From: Brevibacillus laterosporus LMG 15441
GTDB lineage: Bacteria; Bacillota; Bacilli; Brevibacillales; Brevibacillaceae
Direction of reading: 5' to 3'
DNA: 64,000 bases
NCBI RefSeq assembly: GCF_000219535.2
Contig: NZ_CP007806.1
Span: 2,328,501 to 2,392,500 of the forward strand
A model generated the notes under the pieces. It was given only the letters and a program-made list of their open reading frames with translations, did no database searches and was not told where the DNA came from. This document shows positions 33,817 through 43,035 of the stretch, piece by piece (within the stretch, counting starts at the first letter, position 1; every line of letters begins with the position of its first letter). The position numbers were made by a program, and so were the translations under genes.

Positions 33817-34290
33817 ATGAAAATCTGGGAAGGCAAGCTCGTCGGTTCAGGATTGCGTATAGGAGTTGTTGCTGGTCGTTTTAACGAATTAATTGTCAGT
33901 AAACTAGTAAGTGGGGCTTTAGATACATTAAAACGGCATGGTGTGGAAGAAGCCCAAATTGAAATGGCATGGGTTCCGGGGGCCTTCGAGATTCCACTTA
34001 TGGCGAAAAAAATGGCCGAAACAGCGCGTTTTGACGCGATTATTACATTAGGAGCAGTGATTCGCGGATCGACTCCCCATTTTGATTATGTTTGCAATGA
34101 ATGTGCAAAAGGAGTAGCAGCTCTTTCTATGAGCAGTGGAGTACCTATTATTTTTGGTGTCCTAACGACTGATAATATTGAACAAGCTATCGAACGTGCC
34201 GGGACAAAGGCTGGAAATAAAGGATGTGAAGCGGCCGCTTCCGCTATTGAAATGGCGAATTTGGCACGTAGCTTTGAACAAACTTGCTAA
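33817..34290 (+). CDS. ribH: 6,7-dimethyl-8-ribityllumazine synthase
   Basis: About 157 residues; forms the icosahedral lumazine synthase capsid that condenses the pyrimidine and butanone intermediates. Family marks: '[13 protein letters not shown]', '[16 protein letters not shown]', '[18 protein letters not shown]' with the catalytic His, and '[20 protein letters not shown]'. Three in-frame ATGs lie close together; TGAGG at 33806-33810 suits ATG 33817, which gives a start ([10 protein letters not shown]) like B. subtilis RibH. Followed by a strong terminator. Confidence 0.96.
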   Translation: MKIWEGKLVGSGLRIGVVAGRFNELIVSKLVSGALDTLKRHGVEEAQIEMAWVPGAFEIPLMAKKMAETARFDAIITLGAVIRGSTPHFDYVCNECAKGVAALSMSSGVPIIFGVLTTDNIEQAIERAGTKAGNKGCEAAASAIEMANLARSFEQTC

Positions 34291-34305
34291 ATGGTATTAA
34301 AATGT

Positions 34306-34334
34306 GAGCTACCGATAGATTCGGTAGCTCTTTT
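34306..34334 (+). terminator. Terminator of the rib operon
   Basis: Perfect 10-bp stem GAGCTACCGA / TCGGTAGCTC, loop TAGAT, then TTTT. The 270 bp from here to the loaP stop show no feature I can support. Confidence 0.85.
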
Positions 34335-34600
34335 CTACAAAAAATAGAACGTTGTAATTGTTAATGAAAGAATACGAATAAAGCAGATTTATGTTTGGAT
34401 TTTTAATAATTTTAAATCTGTTTACGAACAGACTGAAGCTTTCTTACAAAATCTATAAATGCTATTGAGATTGTAACTAAGCCAAGGAGCTTACAATCCG
34501 AAGATGCTTGAAGGGTAGAACTTTTACGGGATGACTACAGTGATAGGCAGATAAGTGGAAGTAATCATCTGATAATGGCAAAAAAATGAACAATAGTTCT

Positions 34601-35182
34601 TTAGTTGCTAATATTTAGATTTTTTAAGCTGGAAAGTATTTCAACACCAAGATCGACCAATTTCTCTGAACCCATAAATTTTATGAGTACTTTAGCGCGT
34701 TTTTTGTGTCGATCTACTTTTTTAATCTGTCCTTCCATTCCTTTTAAGGGACCCGAATTAACATAGACCTCTGAATTTTCTAAGTGAATTTTTGAATACG
34801 TAATGATGTCTGTATTGCCTAATAATCGTAAGAGCGGGGACATTTCTTCATCATCAATAGCTGAAAAATTCGTGATTGAAATATCCTTCTTAGCATGATT
34901 GCTGCTTGTTAATTTTGAATATATGGGACCTATATTAACAAATTTGTATAGGTTAGGTATTTCTTTGATTTTGTAAAAGATACTTGAAGTCATATCCGTT
35001 TTAATTAAGACATAGCCAGGGAATAAAATTTTAATATTGTGAAAAATGGCTCCGTTCTTTTTCTCAGGAACTTTTCTCTTAGGTATGAGAGCATACAAAG
35101 TTTGTTCATCAAAATAATAGTTCAAATGATCTTTAACTATTTCTTCGCCGCCTGATCTTACGTAAAGAGCATACCATTTCAA
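34601..35182 (-). CDS. loaP: LoaP-type NusG paralogue, processive antiterminator
   Basis: About 193 residues. The N-terminal NGN domain begins 'KWYALYVRSGGEE', with 'FPGYVLIKTDM' as the usual core, and the C-terminal KOW domain is 'SGPLKGMEGQIKKVDRHKKRAKV'. LoaP proteins bind a leader RNA hairpin and let RNA polymerase read through terminators in long antibiotic gene clusters such as difficidin and macrolactin. AAAGGA 9 nt upstream sets TTG 35182 as start, rather than the upstream frame start at 35200. It is divergent from a PksB-like hydrolase. No long biosynthetic operon lies in this window, so its target is elsewhere or lost. Confidence 0.85.
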   Translation of the reverse strand: MKWYALYVRSGGEEIVKDHLNYYFDEQTLYALIPKRKVPEKKNGAIFHNIKILFPGYVLIKTDMTSSIFYKIKEIPNLYKFVNIGPIYSKLTSSNHAKKDISITNFSAIDDEEMSPLLRLLGNTDIITYSKIHLENSEVYVNSGPLKGMEGQIKKVDRHKKRAKVLIKFMGSEKLVDLGVEILSSLKNLNISN

Positions 35183-35730
35183 AGTAATTATTCCTTTCAA
35201 AAAGTTTTTTTACGTACATCTTTCAGTAGTCAAAATGTCTAAGGTGATATGTAAAGATTTTTATTTATGTTGAATATAATTATAGGATAGTTGAAAAGTA
35301 AATCAACCATAATTTTTTCAAACTTTTGTTAATTAATAACCATAAAATGTTATTCAATTCTATTGTATAAAATAACAAATTGACAATTATCGACATTCCA
35401 CAGTATTATTTGTATAATACCACTAATTATAAAATTAAGAATTTTTTCTTGATCATATAGGCAAAGCATTTTCACTGTAACGACTATTCATTCTCTAGTG
35501 GAAATTAATCGTTGTTTCGGCACGTTAGGGGAAACTAGGGTACATACATGAAATGATAAGTAGTGTACATATTTGTAGACGATATGGAGAAGGTATGTCT
35601 GCAAGCTTACATAAGCTGCAAAATGTAACCGCAATCAGCTCAATTTACATACATAAAAAAATGTAAGAGGGGAGTAATTCCTCTTTTTTGTTTTTAGATA
35701 AACAACTTTGAAAGGAGATATGCGGATCAT
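35183..35730. other. Divergent loaP / pksB-like intergenic region
   Basis: About 550 bp, strongly AT-rich up to 35450. The part nearer the hydrolase gene holds a GCTT-ACAT-AAGC hairpin within CTGCAAGCTTACATAAGC (about 35600-35620) and then a terminator. This hairpin-then-terminator order is what a LoaP-controlled leader would look like; the assignment is tentative. Confidence 0.4.
35665..35689 (+). terminator. Terminator-like hairpin just upstream of the PksB-like hydrolase
   Basis: AAGAGG / CCTCTT stem, with an inner GG/TT wobble pair, followed by TTTTT, 42 bp before the start codon; a leader attenuator rather than an end-of-gene terminator. Confidence 0.6.
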
Positions 35731-36396
35731 ATGAATGATACGTATCGTTTATACAAACTCAAAGTTGGTTTCAACTACAGTTATATCATCATGGATCAAG
35801 CTACAGGGAAGGCAGCAATTGTGGACCCTGCATGGGATTTGGAACGTATTACGATCATGCTTGCTGACCTCGGTGCAGAGGTAACGATGATACTGCTTAC
35901 TCATTCACATTACGATCACGTTCATTTGGTAGAACCGTTAGTGAATCGGTATCAGCCAAAGGTATACATGTCTTCCAAAGAAATCGACTATTATCAGTAT
36001 CATTCTCCTCATTTGCATTCCTTTGCCGATGAAGATGAGATTATGCTGGGAGAGACAAAAATCATTTGTCTTCTAACACCGGGACATACGGCAGGAAGTT
36101 CCTGTTTTCTCTTATCTGCTGCATTGTTAACAGGGGATACCATCTTCGTGGAAGGCTGTGGAATTTGCGATACGCCGGGAGGATGCCCAGATCAAATGTA
36201 TGAAAGCGTACAAAAAATTCGAAATAGGGTCGACCCAAATGTTCGCGTATATCCGGGGCACTCATATGGGAAAGAGCCAGGATATCCCTTGGGCTATCTT
36301 TTGAAAAATAATATTTATTTCCAAATCGAAAATAAAGAACAATTCATCAAGTTTCGGATGCGTAAAAATCAGAAAAATTTATTTGATTTTAAATAA
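35731..36396 (+). CDS. MBL-fold zinc hydrolase, PksB/BaeB-like
   Basis: 221 residues. The glyoxalase II-type metal motif is 'LLTHSHYDHVH' (HxHxDH), with later ligands in 'TPGHTAGSS' and 'LTGDTIF' and the last His in 'VYPGHSYG'. The C-terminus, 'NNIYFQIENKEQF...FRMRKNQKNLFDFK', matches what I recall of the PksB/BaeB hydrolases of trans-AT polyketide clusters, which cleave acyl-S-carrier protein thioesters. AAAGGAGA precedes the ATG. The divergent loaP gene strengthens the link with polyketide clusters. General hydroxyacylglutathione hydrolase-like activity is the alternative. Confidence 0.78.
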   Translation: MNDTYRLYKLKVGFNYSYIIMDQATGKAAIVDPAWDLERITIMLADLGAEVTMILLTHSHYDHVHLVEPLVNRYQPKVYMSSKEIDYYQYHSPHLHSFADEDEIMLGETKIICLLTPGHTAGSSCFLLSAALLTGDTIFVEGCGICDTPGGCPDQMYESVQKIRNRVDPNVRVYPGHSYGKEPGYPLGYLLKNNIYFQIENKEQFIKFRMRKNQKNLFDFK

Positions 36397-36429
36397 GGGT
36401 ACTGGCTGTATGAGAACGGAGGAGCGTGG

Positions 36430-36687
36430 ATGGAAAAACCGATGATTACAGTCGTTTTTATAATAAATCAGCTACTTCAACGCTCGATCTTAGATACCCC
36501 CAGATATAACAAAATGAGGATGATAATTCACTCCCACAAGCTCTTGAGACCTGTCCTTTTCTGGCGGGTCTCTTTTTTTTTTCAGATTTATTTGGCGGAT
36601 TCACAAAATTTATTGCTCCAAACGAGCAAAAGAAAAACTAGGAATAGGAGAGGAGAGCAACCCTATCTTTTTTTATTGATGGTGTAA
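36430..36687 (+). pseudogene. Possible remnant frame after the PksB-like gene
   Basis: A GGAGGAG box at 36418-36424 precedes the frame starting MEKPMITVVFIINQ, but the frame runs through a strong terminator (36546-36582) and the rest looks non-coding. The first residues faintly recall the MITxxFPGQGSQ start of PksC/BaeC-type malonyl transferases, which follow PksB/BaeB in known clusters. It may be the decayed start of such a gene; evidence is slight. Confidence 0.25.
36546..36582 (+). terminator. Terminator after the PksB-like hydrolase
   Basis: GAGACC / GGTCTC stem with a 15-nt loop and a run of ten Ts. Confidence 0.85.
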
Positions 36688-36744
36688 CAATATCTGTTTT
36701 GCTGGATCAAATAAGTGATTAACAAACAGAAAGGATGTCATACG

Positions 36745-37758
36745 ATGAAAAAACAAGCGCTTTTAGCGGTATGCACACTTACTCTATTGGTACAGACCGT
36801 ACCATCTTTTTCTGGGGTGATATCATCCGGGTATGCAGCAGAGAATGCTTTACCGGCTACACAAATGAAACTACCATCTCTTACAGAACTAGACAAAAAT
36901 GTGATTGAAACAATGAAGAAGGCCATGCAATCTATAGCAGAAGGGGTTGAAATTGAATTAGACGAAATTGTTGGGCAAAATCCGAGCTCCTGGGTCGTTA
37001 AAGCCAAAGGTAATCGAGGCAATATCCTTGTCGATAAAAAAACGGGCGAGGTAAAGCATGTGAATGTCAGATTTTCATTTGAAGAAGTGAAACCCAGCTT
37101 ACAAGAATCCGTTATGAGAACATTAAAGGGGCTAGATGAAAAACGAATTTTTAAGATTACTAGCGTAGAAAGAACGAAATGGGAGAAGGAGGATGTCTGG
37201 TTGTTTCGATCAGATAATGACTCAGCTTCTGTCTTACTTGATGCACTGACAGAACAGGTAATTTCTGCTGGAGCCTCGTATAAGACTGAACAAATTGATC
37301 CAAGCAAAGTAAAAATCGCCGAGAAAGCGATAAAAGAGCTGGCGAAAACTCAATCGGTTCAACTTCTACCAACTGCCAGAATCTATACTAGTCCGAAAGA
37401 AAGCATCGATAAAGTGTGGTCTTTTGGGGACAAACAGCACGGTTACTGTGTATATGTAGGTGCTAAAACAGGTAAATTGGTGTCAGTATCCTCAAGCAAA
37501 GAGGTTGACTATGTGTCCGATGAGGAACGCCGAAAGGTATTTGCAAAACCTTTCTATACCAAAGAAAAAGCGATACTCGCGGCCAGTCCAATGGTAAAAA
37601 AGTGGTTTCAATTAGACCTCAAAGGCTACGATGTTTCCGTTCATGATAATGAGTATACTTTTACTAAAAAAGGGATGCCAACGATCAAGGCTAGCATCAA
37701 TAAGAAAGGAACCTTTTGGGCTTTTTCTATTAAACCGGAACAAGGGTTGATGAACTAA
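36745..37758 (+). CDS. Secreted protein with PepSY/YcdB-like repeats, unknown role
   Basis: About 337 residues with a Sec signal peptide (about 1-31, ending near 'GYAAEN'). Three similar alpha+beta segments are visible ('SSWVVKAKGNRGNILVDKKTGEVKHV', 'DVWLFRSDNDSASVLLDALTEQVISA', 'KVWSFGDKQHGYCVYVGAKTGKLVSV'), each ending in a turn followed by K/L-x-V, as in PepSY and YcdB-type domains that inhibit or regulate extracellular proteases. AAAGGATG sets ATG 36745; upstream codons to 36715 are unlikely. Single gene, preceded by a terminator. Function not assigned. Confidence 0.65.
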   Translation: MKKQALLAVCTLTLLVQTVPSFSGVISSGYAAENALPATQMKLPSLTELDKNVIETMKKAMQSIAEGVEIELDEIVGQNPSSWVVKAKGNRGNILVDKKTGEVKHVNVRFSFEEVKPSLQESVMRTLKGLDEKRIFKITSVERTKWEKEDVWLFRSDNDSASVLLDALTEQVISAGASYKTEQIDPSKVKIAEKAIKELAKTQSVQLLPTARIYTSPKESIDKVWSFGDKQHGYCVYVGAKTGKLVSVSSSKEVDYVSDEERRKVFAKPFYTKEKAILAASPMVKKWFQLDLKGYDVSVHDNEYTFTKKGMPTIKASINKKGTFWAFSIKPEQGLMN

Positions 37759-37823
37759 ATTGATGATAGACTGTCCATCACTTATAGGGTTACTTCCTGT
37801 TAGAGAGAAGGATACAGTATCTA

Positions 37824-37849
37824 CCCCGCCATGTAATTGTCTGGCGGGG
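37824..37849. terminator. GC-rich hairpin after the PepSY-like gene
   Basis: Perfect CCCCGCCA / TGGCGGGG stem with a 10-nt loop, but no T-run on either side; may still end transcription or protect the mRNA end. The rest of the gap to 38063 holds nothing I can support. Confidence 0.4.
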
Positions 37850-38063
37850 ATGCTACCAATTGTCTTTTTGATCTGATTTTTCCATGGCAAGTTCAGCACG
37901 ATCTAGATCAGCCAGCTCTTGCACGAACAGATAAAGAGCGAGTCTTTTCGCTACATTCTGCTACTTCTGACCGAACTCGATTCTTCTGTAAAAAGATAGT
38001 CTCAACGCTGGTATTCCGTCATGTAATCAAAGCTTTCTTTGCAGATTTTTGAAACTCTTCTGC

Positions 38064-38648
38064 CTAAATGAAAAGGATCGAAATCGCACTATATAATAAC
38101 AATAAAGCCATAACTACGTTACATTGATTTCTATACTTAGATAAGACTGTTTTAAAAATCGAACCAAATACACTCCAACTGAAAGTTCCCATAAAGCCAA
38201 TAAAAGCTAGAAGCAATGAATTATATAATAAGCTAAGATGTAAAGTGTGATAGGGAATGATAAAAGTTGATATTACGGTTATGCCATATAAAATACCTTT
38301 TGGATTCACAAATTGTAAAAGCATACCTGCTAAAAAACTGTTACTTTTATCTCTATCAGTATCTTGATCATGATTTGTACTAGTAATGATTTTGATAGCC
38401 AAATATATCATATAGGCGGCACCTAGAATGGACATAATCAATTCAATTTTTGGAATAAAATTTTTAAGCACAAGATTAAAATAACAGCTCATTACGATGA
38501 TGACGAAAAAACCAGCCCCTACTCCTAAACAAAATCGCAATGTCTGTTTAAAGCCGTATTTATTCGCGAATAACATAGCCATTATGTTATTTGGACCTGG
38601 TGTAAAACTAGAAATAAAAGCATACAGCAGCATTGATAAGAAAGGCAT
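38064..38648 (-). CDS. LysE/RhtB family amino acid exporter
   Basis: 194 residues with five to six membrane helices. The N-terminal 'AFISSFTPGPNNIMAMLFANKYGFKQTLRFCLGVGAGF' is the LysE/RhtB signature (TPGPN). Such proteins export amino acids such as threonine, homoserine or lysine with proton exchange. AAAGGAGG precedes the ATG. It is divergent from an XRE-cupin regulator by 113 bp, which probably controls it. Substrate unknown. Confidence 0.9.
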   Translation of the reverse strand: MPFLSMLLYAFISSFTPGPNNIMAMLFANKYGFKQTLRFCLGVGAGFFVIIVMSCYFNLVLKNFIPKIELIMSILGAAYMIYLAIKIITSTNHDQDTDRDKSNSFLAGMLLQFVNPKGILYGITVISTFIIPYHTLHLSLLYNSLLLAFIGFMGTFSWSVFGSIFKTVLSKYRNQCNVVMALLLLYSAISILFI

Positions 38649-38673
38649 ATCAGAACCTCCTTTGTGGTGTATG

Positions 38674-38748
38674 TTATAATGTACAGAACGAACAATATAA
38701 CGGTTTACTTCTTATTGTACGAAACGAACGTTATCTTGTACAGAAAGG
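38674..38748. promoter_or_regulatory. Repeated operator-like motifs between lysE-like and XRE-cupin genes
   Basis: TGTACAGAACGAAC (38680-38693), TGTACGAAACGAAC (38716-38729) and the shorter TGTACAGAAAGG (38737-38748) are direct repeats. The first overlaps a TATAAT at 38675-38680. They are probable binding sites for the adjacent regulator. Confidence 0.55.
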
Positions 38749-38761
38749 TAGGAGTGTTTTT

Positions 38762-39316
38762 ATGGAGGAGATACATCTTATCATTGCAAAAAACGTAAAA
38801 GCCTTTCGTGAAAGTAAGAAATTAAGTCTTGAAAGAGTTGCTGAACTAACTGGAGTAAGCAAAACGATGATCGGTCAAATCGAAAGAGGGGAATCGAGCC
38901 CTACGATTACAACTATCTGGAAAATCGCAAATGGATTAAAGATTTCCTTTACTTCACTCATAAATAATCCACAGCCAGATACTCAAGTTGTTTTGAGAAA
39001 TGAAATTAAAACATTATCTGAAGACAATGGAAAATATCGAGTCTTTCCCAATTTTTTGTTTGATGATGACAGACGCTTTGAAGTGTACTCAGTCGAGATA
39101 GAAAAGGGTGGTTTTCTAAGCTCTGATGCGCATATGGAGGGAACGGAAGAGTTTCTCACTATTTTTGAAGGGGAGCTAACTGTATGTGTAAATAACAATG
39201 AGTATACGATTAGAAGTGGTGATTCTATTAGATTTAAGGCAGATAGCCCCCATACCTATCATAATGCAGGAAGGACATTAACCCGATTGAGTATGATTTT
39301 GTATTATCCAACTTAA
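38762..39316 (+). CDS. XRE-family regulator with cupin domain
   Basis: About 184 residues. Residues about 5-65 are a Cro/CI helix-turn-helix ('KNVKAFRESKKLSLERVAELTGVSKTMIGQIERGESSPTITTIWKIANGL'); residues about 100-180 are a cupin barrel ('HMEGTEEFLTIFEGELTV', 'IRSGDSIRFKADSPHTYHNAG') that should bind the effector. GGAG at 38751-38754 sets ATG 38762; the frame open from 38633 upstream runs through the operator region and is not used. Divergent LysE exporter is the likely target. Confidence 0.88.
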   Translation: MEEIHLIIAKNVKAFRESKKLSLERVAELTGVSKTMIGQIERGESSPTITTIWKIANGLKISFTSLINNPQPDTQVVLRNEIKTLSEDNGKYRVFPNFLFDDDRRFEVYSVEIEKGGFLSSDAHMEGTEEFLTIFEGELTVCVNNNEYTIRSGDSIRFKADSPHTYHNAGRTLTRLSMILYYPT

Positions 39317-40641
<1,325 letters not shown>

Positions 40642-40673
40642 CATACAAAATATTCAGTGATTACTCTGTTTGA

Positions 40674-40708
40674 AGGCTGTTGAAAAAATTCGATGGCCTC
40701 TTTTTTTT
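40674..40708 (+). terminator. Terminator after the collagen-like gene
   Basis: Short AGGC / GCCT stem with an 18-nt loop and a run of eight Ts. Confidence 0.5.
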
Positions 40709-40774
40709 GTAATTTTGCCTAACATCATAAATGATAAATCCATTTTTTCTTGAGAAAAATCACCATAATAGAAG

Positions 40775-40800
40775 AAAGCCCCACTAAAAAGCGGGGCTTT
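40775..40800. terminator. Bidirectional hairpin between convergent genes
   Basis: Perfect AAAGCCCC / GGGGCTTT stem; T-rich on the minus side, so it probably ends the nucleotidyltransferase transcript. Confidence 0.7.
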
Positions 40801-40846
40801 CTCAACAATCTAAGGCCTCTCTTGCAGGGGCTCGTTTTTTCCTTGA

Positions 40847-41611
40847 TCAAAAAGGAATTCGTTCTGAATGAATCACATAATGATGTTCCGCTACCCAGGC
40901 TATGAGGCCATTCCAAAAATCTTCGCAGGCGACAATTATTTTGGACGGTTCTGCTAAGTTTCCAGACATCACCAGTCTAGCTACCTCGTCAAACCCTGCC
41001 GGACGATTCGCGAGTTCCAATGATTCGGGCAAAACCATGGCCCCAGTCGAGTAGAGTTTTTGATTGTGCAACCCGATCACCATGGCACCGTATTGGGCAA
41101 ATTGCATGGTCAAATAGGGCAGATAGGTAAGATGGCCGTTTAGACGTGCATTTCTAAGCTTCCCGATAAATTCATACATTTCTCCTACAAGAACTCCATT
41201 GATTGCCTGTGTAAAATCTTCCTTTGTTGGTGAATCTGCCGCATTTTTTAGCGTTGAAAAAAAGTCCTTAGGATCATACAGACTAAGCAGGGCAAAGAAG
41301 GGGCCATGTGTAAGTGGCCAATCTCCTTCCACAGTAGCGGCTGTTTTCAGAAGGACATTTGCACTGTATACATTCACTTCAGCTTTCCAAGGTCCCGCTG
41401 ACCATTCATAACTAAATTCTACGTCTTCGCTGGATTCTTCTAATACACAAAACATCTCAATGTCTGAAAAAGGGCCGTCTGTACCTCGGGAAACAGATCC
41501 ATAGATTCCTATGGCCAGGACTTTATCTTTGTATACCTCATGTAACCTCGCGGCAATTTCTTGGCAGTTTTGAAGTCTTTCACTTCGAGAAATTTTTACA
41601 GGTCCATTCAT
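40847..41611 (-). CDS. Aminoglycoside 4'-nucleotidyltransferase, ANT(4')-I-like
   Basis: About 254 residues, the length of KNT/AadD. It starts MNGPVKIS and keeps the family marks 'AIGIYGSVSRGTDGPFSDIEM' (nucleotidyltransferase G-S-x-x-R and D-x-E metal site), 'EWSAGPWKAEVNVYS', 'DWPLTHGPFFALL', 'MVIGLHNQKLYSTGAMV' and the C-terminal 'RIPF'. It should adenylylate the 4'-OH of kanamycin, tobramycin or amikacin. The frame opens 38 codons earlier, but M39 matches the start of known ANT(4') proteins. Similarity is roughly half by eye, so it looks like an intrinsic chromosomal relative rather than a recently acquired plasmid gene. No flanking mobile element is seen. Confidence 0.88.
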   Translation of the reverse strand: MNGPVKISRSERLQNCQEIAARLHEVYKDKVLAIGIYGSVSRGTDGPFSDIEMFCVLEESSEDVEFSYEWSAGPWKAEVNVYSANVLLKTAATVEGDWPLTHGPFFALLSLYDPKDFFSTLKNAADSPTKEDFTQAINGVLVGEMYEFIGKLRNARLNGHLTYLPYLTMQFAQYGAMVIGLHNQKLYSTGAMVLPESLELANRPAGFDEVARLVMSGNLAEPSKIIVACEDFWNGLIAWVAEHHYVIHSERIPF

Positions 41612-41809
41612 ATTCTCATACATCTCCCTTTGTAAATTTTGGGGTGAGGTTGATACGAATACATGAATGGAGGACCTCGGGATTAACGGGGGCCAATTTT
41701 TTGATGCATAAGAACTCCTCCCCATACATTATGGGGATTATACCCAATCAGACTCAATTTCCTGCATGGGACAATTGAAAAGGGAAATCTTTCTCTGCCC
41801 ATTTCTTAC

Positions 41810-42838
41810 CTAGGTACCATCCCTCTTACTATATACATTACGATAGACAGAAGGTGTTATCCTTTCGAATTTCTTGAATGTTTTAATAAAATAGCTAGGC
41901 TCACTGAATCCTAATTCATTGCTGATTTGAGAAATGGAGAGATCGGTTGTCTCTAAAATTTGTTTAGCCCACTCTATCTTCAAGCGTGGAATGAACACAG
42001 AAAAATTCTCCCCGGTTTCCTTGGTGAACAAACGACTGAAATAGCTAGGGCTAACATGGCAAATATCAGCCATATCCGCTAATGTAAAGTTTTCATTTTT
42101 ATGAGCATAAATATAATCAAAGGCCGGTTGAAGAATGGTGCTGGTGGAAATTCTTTTATGGGTAGACATGTTTATGATCTGACTATCAATAAGCGTATTT
42201 TCCAGCTCTTTTTTTATGGTTTGGATATTGCGGTACGAGTGATCGGCAATGGCATCAATAACAGGTTTGTCCGATGTGAACGCATGACGATACATATCAA
42301 TAGTTGAATTTTTCGTGATGGCTTCTTCCACAATGTAATTGCATAAGTGATACAGCATTTCAGAAATGGTTGTTATTTCATCATAGGACAAGACGGGAAG
42401 GGAGGCATAGTCTTGTTCCAAGCCAAGGAGCTTTTTATGGGTATCGACATTGGTTGGCCGGGTTACTATTTGTTCCAGCTCCAATGGATTATCACGTAAT
42501 TTTACCTGACCTGCCATAATAGCTCCAATATACTGATTGTTGACAATAATAGGGATGGCGATATCTATAATATGGAAATGGCACAGATAGATATACGGCC
42601 TATTCAGTCGCACAGCCTCCAATCCGCCTCTTGCATCGCATTTTTGGCAGTATTCGGACAATGCAGCGTCTTTTCGTATCGCCTGACAGAAGCTCTGGCA
42701 TTGGCTGTGCTGCGTCACGGGTACACCCTTATAATCAGTTGTGATAATCGCCATTTTAGTGACTAGAGAGAGTGAGTCTTGCAGTTTCTGCCACTTTGTT
42801 AGATCTATAATTTTGTCCAATTTAACATGCAAGGTCAT
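41810..42838 (-). CDS. AraC family regulator with PocR sensor domain
   Basis: About 342 residues. The N-terminal PocR domain (about 5-165) has its cysteine-rich pattern 'HSQCQSFCQAIRKDAALSEYCQKCDARG' and 'YLCHFHIIDIAIPIIVNNQYIGAIMAGQV'; PocR domains sense small diols or related compounds. The C-terminal AraC helix-turn-helix is 'FTLADMADICHVSPSYFSRLFTKETGENF...'. AAAGGAGAG sets ATG 42838. It is divergent from glycerol dehydrogenase and dihydroxyacetone kinase genes, so it probably activates them in response to glycerol or a diol. Confidence 0.9.
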   Translation of the reverse strand: MTLHVKLDKIIDLTKWQKLQDSLSLVTKMAIITTDYKGVPVTQHSQCQSFCQAIRKDAALSEYCQKCDARGGLEAVRLNRPYIYLCHFHIIDIAIPIIVNNQYIGAIMAGQVKLRDNPLELEQIVTRPTNVDTHKKLLGLEQDYASLPVLSYDEITTISEMLYHLCNYIVEEAITKNSTIDMYRHAFTSDKPVIDAIADHSYRNIQTIKKELENTLIDSQIINMSTHKRISTSTILQPAFDYIYAHKNENFTLADMADICHVSPSYFSRLFTKETGENFSVFIPRLKIEWAKQILETTDLSISQISNELGFSEPSYFIKTFKKFERITPSVYRNVYSKRDGT

Positions 42839-42891
42839 GAGATCTACTCTCCTTTCGTACCTTCGCATTATTATAGCATAATAGTCTGATG

Positions 42892-43002
42892 GCAGGACAA
42901 GATAATCCTATTTTGGGACATGCAGGACAAGATAATACGATGAGAAAGCGCTTTATTTGGAGTAAATCGTTCGATGATCTTCGGACAAGGTAGCTCTATA
43001 AT
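42892..43002 (+). promoter_or_regulatory. gldA control region: direct repeats, cre-like site and -10
   Basis: GCAGGACAAGATAAT occurs at 42892-42906 and again at 42922-42936, exactly 30 bp apart, and a third partial copy CGGACAAGGTA is at 42982-42992. AGAAAGCGCTTTAT (42943-42956) fits the cre consensus at 12 of 14 positions. TATAAT at 42997-43002 has no good -35, as in activator-dependent promoters. Confidence 0.6.
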
Positions 43003-43035
43003 GGGAATATAATCGCACAGAGGAGGATTATTCAA

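Noticed and set aside
36738..37307. Minus-strand 189-codon frame over the secreted PepSY-like gene
   Set aside because: Opposite strand of a well-supported gene with signal peptide and ribosome binding site.
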